64,000 nt of DNA from Arthrobacter liuii (lineage in GTDB: Bacteria > Actinomycetota > Actinomycetes > Actinomycetales > Micrococcaceae). The stretch lies in assembly GCF_014639275.1 (NCBI RefSeq), contig NZ_BMFW01000001.1, positions 138,468-202,467 on the forward strand, in the 5' to 3' direction. The notes beneath the pieces were generated by a model. That model worked only from the letters and a program-made list of their open reading frames with translations. It did not search any database and had not been told where the DNA came from. Positions 56,035-64,000 of the stretch are shown here, piece by piece. Within the stretch, counting starts at the first letter, position 1. Every line of letters starts with the position of its first letter. Made by a program: the position numbers and the translations under genes.

Positions 56035-58497
56035 TGCTGGTCCGGTCCTTGCCGGTTGGGTCGTTGCAGCCTGAACACCTTGCCGGAGTTCATCGCAGTC
56101 CGGGCGTCGGCCAGCAGCGAGCGGGGCGAAAACCGTGCCTGCTGCCGCTTCCAGAAGCCCATGGTGGAGGTCATCTCCTTGAGGGAACCATCAACCATGG
56201 TCCAGTACTCGCGGACTGCCTCCTCGGTGGGCTCACCGGCGCCGAAGATCGAGGCGTCGGCCCGCCGCGCCAGCATGGTGGTGGTTCCCTGGGTTGCAGG
56301 GAACGCCTCCGCCAGCACGACCGCGCTTTCACGCCGTGTCGAGCGGGTATCGACGGCGGCGCCCAGGTCGGTCGCCAGGCTCACCACCTCGTTCCATCCT
56401 CCGCCCACGCGCTGGGCGGGGTGGCCGTCGCGGAAACGCGACTTCCGCCGTCGTGCCTTCAACAAAGCGATCAGCAGCAGCGGCAGTGCCAGGATCACCA
56501 GCGGGACCGCGACGACGCCCAACGCACCCAGGAGGGCGCCCCAGAACAGCCACGGATTGTTCTTCTTCTGGTCGGCGTCCAGCGCGTCCGGCGAGGAATC
56601 CGGCGGCAGGTCAGCCGGCTCCTGCGGCGGGGGCGGCGGCTGCAGCACCTGCGGCTTGGGCTTGGACTTGTTCTCGGGGTCAGGCGGGATGGGGATGTTG
56701 TCCTTGGGCGGGGTGGGATCAAAGCTGACCCAGCCCACCCGCTCAAAGGCGACCTCCACCCAGGCGTGGACGTCCTTTCCGGTGATCTTCACCTCGCCCG
56801 CTCCGTTCTCCGGGCTGGTGGGCTCGGGGTAGAAGCCCATCACCACGCGGGACGGGATGCCCAGGTGCCGGAGCATCAGGGACATGGCCACCGCGTACTG
56901 CTCGTCGTCACCAAGCATCTGCTTGGCCGTCAGGAGGCTGCGCATGCGGGCCGAACCGTGGCCGGAAACGCTGGGCAACTGGCCTTCACTGACCAAACCG
57001 TTGCTGAAGGCCCCCGTTTTCTGGAAGTGCGCTTCGATCTGGCGGACGCGGTCGATCGCCGTCGGGGCATCGGCGGACAGGTCGTTGGCCTGCGAGCCCA
57101 CCACCGGCGGCACTTCCAGGGGGTCGGGAAGGGAAATCCTGGCGAAGTCGTACTGCGTCAACTGCCCGTGCTCCAGCTTGGCGGGGTCGGAGACCTGGAC
57201 CGTGTAGGAGTCGCCGCGGGACAGTCCCCTGGTGGTCACTGCGGTGTCCGTTCCCGGGTTGAAGTAGAGGCCAGCGGCCGCGGCGGAGCCGGACTGGTCA
57301 AAGCTGATGCCGGTGGTCTTCCGCCCACCGGGCACGAAGAAGCCCTGGTAGTCCTCGACGTTGATGCTGATCGAGTAGTCGTTGGTGGGCACCACTCCGG
57401 ACGTGTCCGCGAGAGTGTTGATGGACTTGGCATCGCCCACCTTGCTGAAGTTGCCGGAGCCGTTGGGATCCATGTTGTAGTTGGTGCCGTTGAAGGCATC
57501 CAGGGCGCCCAGCCGCACCCGGCCGTCCCGCGGGAGGCCCTTGACCACGAACAAGGTGTCGTCCTTCTTGTCCTTGACGTAGGTCCGGAAACTCGCCAGG
57601 GGCGTGACGTAGTCCTTGGGGTCGAACGGCGGGACCACCACGTTGCGGAGGACTTTCCGGTCTTCCCCCGCGCTGACCAGCGGTGCGGCCACCGCTGGTG
57701 ATTCCCACGCTGGCGGCGATCACTCCCGCGGCCAGGCCCAGCCGCCGGATCCTGGCGCGCGTGGCTGTGGCACTGTCCGTCTGGGGGGTGTTGACCGCCA
57801 CCCTCCGGGTACTGTTCCGCCGCAGGGCGTCCCGCCGGAAGGTCGCCCAGGCGATGCCGAGCACGGTCAGGCCGATCCCCCGTTCCAGGGTCAGGAATGC
57901 GGCGTTGGTGCTGAACGCGATGCCCGTGACGAACAGGACCAGCACGGGCAGGAGGGGCAGGTAGGGGCTCCTGGCCCGCCACGTCAGGACCGCGGCCACG
58001 AGCGCTGTGATCAGTGAGCTCAGGAACGGGACAATGAGCACGCCGCCGGCAGTTCCCACGGGCACGCCTACGGTGAGCATGTCCTTCCAGGCGAACACGA
58101 CGCCCAGGAGGAGGGTCCGCAACGAATCCAGGCTGGGGACGAAGCCGGCGATGGCGGAGTCCGGCACCGCCAGCCAGGTCCCGAAGACCAGGTAGGCGGC
58201 AAGGGCCAGGGCGGTGGTGATCAGCAGGCCCAGGCGCAGGTGCGCGTTGGCCGCGCCGATGGCCAGGCCCAGGATGATGCCGCCGAATCCGGACAGCAGG
58301 TAGTACGGGTCGCCGCCGAAGCTCAGCCCGAAGCCGAGCAGGCCCAGGCCCAGCAGGACCACCAGGGCTCCGGCGTCGAGGAGGAAATGCCACATCGGCT
58401 GGCCGTCCGCGAATGCCGAATCAGTCGTGGCGGCGTTGCGGCGGGTACGGGTTTGCGGGAACTGGGTTTGTGGGGAGCGGCCCGGTGCGGTGCTCAT
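56031..58497 (-). pseudogene. Transglutaminase-fold membrane protein, read in two frames
   Basis: From ATG 58497 the first frame encodes about six membrane helices (MWHFLLDAGALVVLLGLGLL onward) and ends its sensible reading at LAAGVIAASVGIT. From about 57692 the next frame continues VAAPLVSAGEDRKVLRNVVV with an external domain, the transglutaminase-like core (GIPSRVVMGF, GKDVHAWVEVAF, GWVSFDPTPP), another helix and a cytoplasmic tail. Removing one base near 57699 would join both into one protein of about 821 residues, the usual TgpA-like layout. The frame change sits in a GC hairpin (57676-57699). In the core, GDDEQYA has Asp where active enzymes have Cys. Disruption, sequencing error or separate translation from GTG 57692 all remain possible. 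Confidence 0.65.
57676..57699. other. GC-rich hairpin at the frame change of the transglutaminase-fold gene
   Basis: ACCAGCGGTG (57676-57685) and CACCGCTGGT (57690-57699) are perfect 10-bp arms with a 4-base loop CGGC. The N-terminal and C-terminal reading frames of the transglutaminase-fold gene meet at its leftward-strand 5' arm. Such a structure could cause a base-calling error, a replication slip or, less likely, ribosomal frameshifting. Confidence 0.6.
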
Positions 58498-59837
58498 GCG
58501 GCCGCCTTTCTCAGCACGATGGCAAGGTCCGCCAGGTCGCCGAGGGTCAGGACGGTGAGGTCTGCGATGTTGGCCCGGGTGGGGGCCGCGCCGGCTTCCA
58601 CCCTGACCGCCAGGCTTCGGACCCCCGGCGGGACGGAGGCGGCTGCGGAGCGCAGCTGGGTTGCAGTCACACTGCTGCCCACCACGAAGAAGACCACGGA
58701 GGCGTTGGGCACCGTATCGGCCAGGGTCCGGGCGAGGTCGACGGCGGTGCGGCGCATCGGGGTGCCAACGATCCGGGTCATGTCATCGAGCATGTTGCGG
58801 CCGGTTTCGCAGCGCAGAGGCCCCTTTTGGGTGAGGACATCGAGTTCACGCTGTTCGCGGATAGCCTGCCGGCCGATGGAGGCGGCCACCGAGATGGCCA
58901 TCTCGAACTCGGTTTCGGAGGCGTATTCCTCCGTGTTGATGGACAGCGAAATGGCCAGGTGGGCGCGGCGGGTTTCTTCGAACTGCCGCACCATGAGTTT
59001 GTTGGTGCGGGCCGTCGTCTTCCAGTGGATGTGCCTGCGGTCATCGCCCGGAACGTAGTCACGGAGGGCATGGAAGGAGACGTCGGCGCTGGAAAGGTCC
59101 GTGGTGGGCATGCCCTCAAGGTCGCGGATGAAGCCTGCGGCTGAACCTGCAAGGGCAACGGTGCGCGGGTGGACGAAGAGGTCCTCAGGCCCGGTCCAGA
59201 GGACCTGGCGGCGCAGCAGGTGCAGCGGATCTGCCCGTACGGAGCGGACCGGTCCCACCACGATGACGGCGCGCCGTGCGGTGGGAATGGTGAACAGGTC
59301 CTCGTGGACCTGGCCGGGCTTCATCCGGGGCAGGTGGAAGACGGCCGTGGTGCTGCCCACCGGGAGTTCCAGTGCGGCGGGCAGCAGCGGCCGGGCCGAG
59401 GTGTTGGACACGGCAATGCTGCCCACCGCGCTGTTTCCCACCGCCACCCGGGTGCGGGCGAGGTCCAGGACCACCCCGTACGATGACCGGCCCAGGATGA
59501 AGGCGACCGCGATGACGAACATGGCAAAGGCGGCGATGGACGCGGCCGTGGCTTCCTGCCAGCCGAATGCCTGCCCCGTGATCCACAGCAGGATGGCAGC
59601 CGCCAGGACTGACCAGCCCAGGATGCTGACCACGGAAAGCACCTGCCACACATACTTCAGCCAGTTGTCCCGGACCGCCTGCCAGGCAGGTACCAGGGCC
59701 TGACCGGCGGTGCTGCTGGCCTCGGACCACACCGCTGCGGGGTGCAGGCGGGTGGGGCGGCCGTTCCGGTGGAAGAGTTTCTGGAGACGCTCCGCGAGCC
59801 GGGTCAACGGGGTGCCGCTGGACGTGGCGTCGGACAT
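58494..59837 (-). CDS. DUF58 domain-containing membrane protein
   Basis: A 447-residue protein. Two membrane helices (about 63-115) precede the DUF58 core: FHALRDYVPGDDRRHIHWKT, then TARTNKLMVRQFEETR, with a vWA-like region after it (HLAISLSINTEEYA). DUF58 proteins are almost always encoded beside MoxR ATPases and transglutaminase-like membrane proteins, as here, and are thought to act in metal- or chaperone-dependent maturation of surface complexes. The ATG at 59837 has GAAGG upstream; the stop overlaps the next gene's ATG (ATGA). Confidence 0.85.
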   Translation of the reverse strand: MSDATSSGTPLTRLAERLQKLFHRNGRPTRLHPAAVWSEASSTAGQALVPAWQAVRDNWLKYVWQVLSVVSILGWSVLAAAILLWITGQAFGWQEATAASIAAFAMFVIAVAFILGRSSYGVVLDLARTRVAVGNSAVGSIAVSNTSARPLLPAALELPVGSTTAVFHLPRMKPGQVHEDLFTIPTARRAVIVVGPVRSVRADPLHLLRRQVLWTGPEDLFVHPRTVALAGSAAGFIRDLEGMPTTDLSSADVSFHALRDYVPGDDRRHIHWKTTARTNKLMVRQFEETRRAHLAISLSINTEEYASETEFEMAISVAASIGRQAIREQRELDVLTQKGPLRCETGRNMLDDMTRIVGTPMRRTAVDLARTLADTVPNASVVFFVVGSSVTATQLRSAAASVPPGVRSLAVRVEAGAAPTRANIADLTVLTLGDLADLAIVLRKAAA

Positions 59838-59903
59838 AAGGATTGTGCCTTCGTTGTTGCGCTGGAATGGTGGTGGCGGCAGCCTGGGGGCGTAACCGGG
59901 CGG

Positions 59904-60875
59904 TCAGGCGTTGGTGCGCTGCTGCGGGGCGGCGACGTCGGCCAGGATCCTGGTCAGCACGGCCTCGGCGGTGGCGCCGGAGAACTCGGCTTCGGGGTCC
60001 ATGACGAACCGGTGGGTCCAGACCACCGGTGCCAGTTCCTTGATGTCATCCGGCAGGACGAAGTTCCGGCCCTGGGAAGCAGCCCAGACCTTGGCGGCCC
60101 GCACCATGGCCAGGGCGCCACGGACGGATACCCCGAGCCTGGTTTCGGGAGCGTTGCGGGTTTCTTCGCACAGCCGGGAGATGTACTCCAGTACCGCGGT
60201 GTCCACGTGCGCGGTGGCGGCGAGGTCGGCCATGTCCGCCACCGCCTGGGTGGTGATGACGGCGGACAGATCCTGGGAGCGGTCCTTAAGGTTTGACCCG
60301 CCCAGGAGCCGGACCGTGGAGGCGTGGTCCGGGTAGCCGATGGAGGTCTTGATCAGGAAGCGGTCCAGCTGGGCTTCGGGAAGGCGGTAGGTGCCGGCCT
60401 GCTCGATGGGGTTCTGGGTTGCCATGACCATGAACGGCCGGCCCGCGGAGTAGGTGACGCCGTCCACGGTGACCCGGGACTCTTCCATGACTTCAAGAAG
60501 AGCTGACTGCGTCTTGGGCGAGGCACGGTTGATTTCATCCGCCAGCACGATGTTGTTGAAGATCGGGCCCTTGTGGAACTCGAACTTCTGTGTCCTCTGG
60601 TCGTAGATGGTCACACCGGTGACGTCGGACGGCAGCAAGTCAGGGGTGAACTGGATGCGGTTGTTGGAGCCCTGCACGGTGGCGGCAAGGGCCCGGGCCA
60701 GGGAGGTCTTGCCCGTGCCAGGCGCATCCTCGAACAGGACGTGCCCTTCCGCCAGCATGGCGGTGAAGGTCAGCCGGATGACGTGTGCCTTGCCCAACAC
60801 CGCCTGCCCCACGTTGGCAACCAGCTTTTCGAACGTACCGGCAAACCACTCGGCCTGCTCCACGGTCATGGTCAT
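59904..60875 (-). CDS. MoxR-family AAA+ ATPase
   Basis: A 323-residue AAA+ protein. Walker A is FEDAPGTGKTSLA (P-loop at about 51-58), Walker B is IVLADEINRASPKTQSALLE (about 109-128), sensor 1 is MVMATQNPIEQAGTYRLPEA, and the arginine finger region is LDRFLIK. The C-terminal lid includes GVSVRGALAMVRAAKVWA. MoxR ATPases act as chaperones with vWA/DUF58 partners; the partner gene follows by 66 bases. ATG 60875 has GAGGACC upstream, and another in-frame ATG lies two codons later. Confidence 0.93.
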   Translation of the reverse strand: MTMTVEQAEWFAGTFEKLVANVGQAVLGKAHVIRLTFTAMLAEGHVLFEDAPGTGKTSLARALAATVQGSNNRIQFTPDLLPSDVTGVTIYDQRTQKFEFHKGPIFNNIVLADEINRASPKTQSALLEVMEESRVTVDGVTYSAGRPFMVMATQNPIEQAGTYRLPEAQLDRFLIKTSIGYPDHASTVRLLGGSNLKDRSQDLSAVITTQAVADMADLAATAHVDTAVLEYISRLCEETRNAPETRLGVSVRGALAMVRAAKVWAASQGRNFVLPDDIKELAPVVWTHRFVMDPEAEFSGATAEAVLTRILADVAAPQQRTNA

Positions 60876-60929
60876 GTCTTGGTCCTCATCTATTGATACG
60901 AAGGGGTGGGAGTGAATAGGTTCGGCGGA

Positions 60930-63900
60930 TCAACATCTGCCGACGTCTGGACCGCTGATGTCGATGGTGGCCAGCTTGACGTACCACCCCGCCCACGGGC
61001 CACCGTCCATGCGGTACCACTTGTAGTAGCTGGGCGGGTTGGAGGTTTCGCTGGACCCGTAAATGTTCATCCAGCAGGCGCTGGGGATCCAGCCGTCGGA
61101 GTAGGACACCCAGTTTGCGGCGTTGCCTCCGCACGACGGCGGCGGGGAACTGAAGCGGTCAGGCACGCCCGGCTTGCCCGGGCAACTATTGACGTCCGAC
61201 GCCTTGACCCTGACTTGGGTCGGTGCCGGAGGAGGAGCCGGGTCGGCACCGGAGGTGGAGGTGGCCGGACCACCCACCGCCCCATAGGTGACGGTGTAGG
61301 CACGGACTTGTAGGTTATGGCTCTTGCTCCAGCCGCCGGCACCGGCGTCGAACCTGTTGGCAGTTCCGACATTTTGCCAGCCGCCACCGTCCATGCTGAC
61401 CTCGTAGTGGTTGAGCGGCCGGCCATTGGTGGCGGGATCGTTCCACGTCCAGTGCACCTGTCCGTCACCCTTGGTGGACGTCGTACCGCTGACACTCGGC
61501 GCGTTTGGCGGTCCGTAGGGGTTCGCTGTGCCGATCGCTTTGGCATCACCGGACATGCTGTTCTTGGTGGAGGTCGCGATGATGGTCACCGTGATGTCCT
61601 GGCCGTTGGTCATGCCGCCGATGGTTCCGCCACCGGCGGCGATCGCTCCGCTCTTGCCGTCGGCGTTGTACGAATAGGCGATTTCATTGGCGGTGGAGCC
61701 GTTGCGTTGGGCCTCCGTCAACGGAGTGAAGGTCACCTTGAGCTGGCCGCTTGTTCCGGTTTCCGCAACGGTCCCGCTGGTGACCTGGCCCGGTTTGCCG
61801 GCGGCCCGGGTCGCAGCGGAGGGCGCGCTGGTACCGCTGGTTCCGGCTTTGTTGGTTGCCGACACCGTGAAGGTGTAGTTGGTTTCCGAGTTGTCCACGG
61901 TGACGTTCTGAGACGTTCCGGACACCTGCTGGCTGGCCACTGCCGCACCACCGCGAACCGTGGTCAGGGTGTAGGCGGAGACGGCATCGCCGTTGTTGTT
62001 GGGCGCCGACCAGACCACCCGCAGCTGGCTTTGCGAACCCACCGGCGTTGCCTGCGACACGCTCGGCGCCGCGGGGGTAGCGGGAACACCGGCCGGGACC
62101 TCGGCTGCCGAATAGGGGCTCCACTCGGACGGTTCCTTGGCGTCGTTGCGGGCCAGGACCCGAACCTTGTAGGACACTCCGTTCTGCAGGCCCTTCCACA
62201 CATAGCTGGCTGACGTCAGGTTCTGGATCTGGGCGTTCTGACCGGTGGGGGCCGGCGAGATTTCCAGGTCGTAAGACTTCACCGGGGAGCCTTTGCTGGC
62301 GGGCGCTGCCCAGTTGACGGTCAGTTGCCTGTCCCCGAATGTCAGCGACGGGGCCAGAGGAGTATCCGGCTTGACGTCCGGCCGGACGTCTGCGGACGCC
62401 GGGGACCGGTCTGACTCGCCAAACTCATTGGTGGCCGTCACCTGGAAGTGGTAGGTGGTGTTGTTGGTCAGGCCGTTGAGGGTGCAGGTGTTGGCCGGGC
62501 AGTCCTGCCGGAAACCGCCCTCGCCGTACACGGTGTACTTGGTGATGGCGGAGCCCCGGTCCGCAGGGGCAGACCAGTTCAGCAGCGCGGTCTGGTCCCC
62601 CACGCTTTGGGCCTGCGGCGTGGTGGGTGTGGCCGGCTTGTCCTTGACCGTCAGCCGGATCCTCGCTGTTGCGTTGCGGGAATCGTCACCGGTCTTGTCC
62701 GCCACGGTGTAGGCGACCACCATGGTTCCGGTAAAGCCCGGGGCCGGCGTGACAGTCACCGAGTCGCCGTTGACACTTACGGTGCCGCTGCCCGTTTCGG
62801 TGTTGGCGGCAATGATCTTCAGCGGTGTCTCGGGGAACGGGTTGGCGTCGTTGGCCAGCACGTTGATGGTGACAGGCTTGCCCGCGGCCGCGTTGGTTTC
62901 GACGTCGTCGTTGGCCACCGGTTTGGGTCGGTTGGAGGCCGTCACCGAGAGCTGGTAGGTGGCCGTTGCCTCAAGGCCGCGCGGATCAGTCGCCTTGACC
63001 TGGACAGCGGCCTTGGTACCCGTGGCGGTGGAGTCTGCCGCCGATGCCTTGAGGTTCGTGCCGTCGATGCTCACGCTGAAGCCGCCGGGCGATCCGCCCA
63101 CCAGTTCATATTTCATCTTCTCGACGTCGCCGTCGTCAGGGTCGGACGTCAGCTTGCCCAGGTCGGTGCTGGCCGAGTCACCCTTGGGAACGTCCACGTT
63201 GGCGCCCAGCAGCTCCGGCGGGTGGTTCTTGTTGGGGTCGGGCAGGACCTTGGTGCGGATGCTGAGCGTGGACTTCAAACCGGCGGGATCGTCCGGACCG
63301 GTCCCGTCGGTCACTTCGAACGTGAGGGATCCGGGACCCACGTAATCTGTCCCGGCGGTGTACTTCAGGCCTGTGCCGTCGCCGATCACGGGGTTGCCGC
63401 CGTTGGCGCCGATCAGCTTGATCCGGTCCACCTGCGTGAGCCGCGGCGTCCTGCCCTCGCGGACCTTCACCCATCCGTTGAGGTCCACGTCCACAGACTG
63501 GCCTGCCATCACTTCGAGGACCTCGTCCTTGGCCAGGGTGGGAACCTGCTGTCCCAGGCCCGGCACCCAGATGATGGCCGTGGATTGCAGCCCGTCCACA
63601 TCCTCCACGGTGTACGGAATGAGCTGGGCCTGTGCGGTCAGATCCACCAGCACGTTGCCGTTGCCGCCGGGACGGGCCGTGGGGGTACCGGTGCTGATCT
63701 TCAGGTTCTCGCCAACACCGTCGGGGTCCTCGTCGTTCTTGAGGACGGGGACATCCACGGCAGTCTTGCCCATGGCCTGGGCCGAGGTCACCCTGTCGTC
63801 CCGCGCAATGGGGGCCTTGAGTGGCACATTGTTGTCCACCACCAGGCGGATGGTGGCCTGGGCGGTGGCGTCGCGGTCATCGGCAATCGTGTACCGCACG

Positions 63901-64000
63901 TTGTAGGTCCCGGCTTCGTTCGGAGCCAGCACGATAATCCGGCCGCTGTTCTTGCTGACGGTGGCCTGGAGTGCGGGATCGGCATCGATGCCGTCCGTGA
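60930..64000 (-). CDS. Giant Ig-like / fibronectin type III repeat protein (5' end outside window)
   Basis: The reverse strand is open from the window edge to a TGA at 60930: 1022 residues of an exported, multi-repeat surface protein whose start lies to the right. The visible N-terminal half has cadherin/big-Ig-like modules with NDEDPDGVGENL, TVEDVDGLQSTA, DPDDGDVEKMKYEL and NDANPFPETPLK, roughly one every 95 residues. Five FN3-like modules follow (starting near PATPTTPQ, PDTPLAPS, PATPAAPS, KPGQVTSG and PPNAPSVS). The last about 70 residues contain five Cys (DVNSCPG, PPSCGG, SACWM and the final VGRC). No LPXTG or C-terminal helix, so it is not sortase-anchored. It is transcribed first in the visible part of the locus and may be the product handled by the downstream machinery. 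Confidence 0.85.
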   Translation of the reverse strand, partial: TDGIDADPALQATVSKNSGRIIVLAPNEAGTYNVRYTIADDRDATAQATIRLVVDNNVPLKAPIARDDRVTSAQAMGKTAVDVPVLKNDEDPDGVGENLKISTGTPTARPGGNGNVLVDLTAQAQLIPYTVEDVDGLQSTAIIWVPGLGQQVPTLAKDEVLEVMAGQSVDVDLNGWVKVREGRTPRLTQVDRIKLIGANGGNPVIGDGTGLKYTAGTDYVGPGSLTFEVTDGTGPDDPAGLKSTLSIRTKVLPDPNKNHPPELLGANVDVPKGDSASTDLGKLTSDPDDGDVEKMKYELVGGSPGGFSVSIDGTNLKASAADSTATGTKAAVQVKATDPRGLEATATYQLSVTASNRPKPVANDDVETNAAAGKPVTINVLANDANPFPETPLKIIAANTETGSGTVSVNGDSVTVTPAPGFTGTMVVAYTVADKTGDDSRNATARIRLTVKDKPATPTTPQAQSVGDQTALLNWSAPADRGSAITKYTVYGEGGFRQDCPANTCTLNGLTNNTTYHFQVTATNEFGESDRSPASADVRPDVKPDTPLAPSLTFGDRQLTVNWAAPASKGSPVKSYDLEISPAPTGQNAQIQNLTSASYVWKGLQNGVSYKVRVLARNDAKEPSEWSPYSAAEVPAGVPATPAAPSVSQATPVGSQSQLRVVWSAPNNNGDAVSAYTLTTVRGGAAVASQQVSGTSQNVTVDNSETNYTFTVSATNKAGTSGTSAPSAATRAAGKPGQVTSGTVAETGTSGQLKVTFTPLTEAQRNGSTANEIAYSYNADGKSGAIAAGGGTIGGMTNGQDITVTIIATSTKNSMSGDAKAIGTANPYGPPNAPSVSGTTSTKGDGQVHWTWNDPATNGRPLNHYEVSMDGGGWQNVGTANRFDAGAGGWSKSHNLQVRAYTVTYGAVGGPATSTSGADPAPPPAPTQVRVKASDVNSCPGKPGVPDRFSSPPPSCGGNAANWVSYSDGWIPSACWMNIYGSSETSNPPSYYKWYRMDGGPWAGWYVKLATIDISGPDVGRC

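Noticed and set aside
57298..57692. The downstream part of the first frame of the transglutaminase-fold gene as a real protein end
   Set aside because: After the hairpin the first frame turns into Arg/Gly/Gln-rich sequence without helices, while the other frame holds the conserved domain.

Overview
The window is high-GC actinobacterial DNA, most like a soil Micrococcaceae genome (Arthrobacter/Pseudarthrobacter type). That placement is an inference from gene families and order: dgt-dusB-glyS housekeeping genes, SAM-IV riboswitches on metX and metY, NAD-dependent ligA, a DUF222/HNH gene, gatCAB, and an FtsK/EssC-kinase-FHA locus. No rRNA, tRNA, CRISPR array, insertion sequence or prophage was seen.

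Layout. 0-11.5 kb: the edge of an ApbE gene, a small membrane protein, dgt, dusB, hmp flavohaemoglobin, a YibE/F membrane protein, a lipase-like hydrolase with a PlsC-type acyltransferase, a GNAT protein, glyS, a DMT transporter and an S4 RNA-binding protein. 11.5-20 kb: an esterase, an SGNH hydrolase, a SHOCT-like membrane protein, the valine-catabolic pair mmsB-mmsA with a divergent LysR gene, and an MFS transporter with a zinc alcohol dehydrogenase. 20-23 kb: metX and metY, each behind its own SAM-IV riboswitch. 23-27 kb: a VOC protein, a frameshifted DUF222/HNH gene and two membrane proteins. 27-34.5 kb: a DeoR regulator and an apparent tdh-kbl-(FAD oxidoreductase)-hutI unit for threonine/glycine and histidine breakdown, with a divergent LysR gene. 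34.6-38 kb: gatC-gatA-gatB. 38-44 kb: a 5'-truncated citrate transporter, RidA, GNAT, inositol-phosphatase-like protein and ligA.

44-64 kb is one long leftward locus with several 4-nt start/stop overlaps. In transcription order it encodes a giant Ig-like/fibronectin-III protein (5' end outside the window), a MoxR ATPase, a DUF58 protein, a transglutaminase-fold membrane protein, a zinc-ribbon/RDD/FHA protein, a PP2C phosphatase, a zinc-ribbon/FHA protein, a Ser/Thr kinase, an FHA-like/winged-helix-like protein, an FHA-bearing EssC/EccC-type ATPase and a proline-rich membrane-anchored protein. It looks like a phosphorylation-controlled type VII-like export or surface system. No WXG100, EccB, EccD or mycosin gene is visible here.

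Notable features. A deletion scar appears to have removed the start of a CitMHS transporter together with nearly all of a divergent CitA/CitB two-component system, leaving only the regulator's C-terminal tail. Two long palindromes share termini and core and lie at gene 3' ends. The transglutaminase-fold protein lacks the nucleophilic Cys and changes frame at a GC hairpin. The metX and metY leaders are paired SAM-IV riboswitches.
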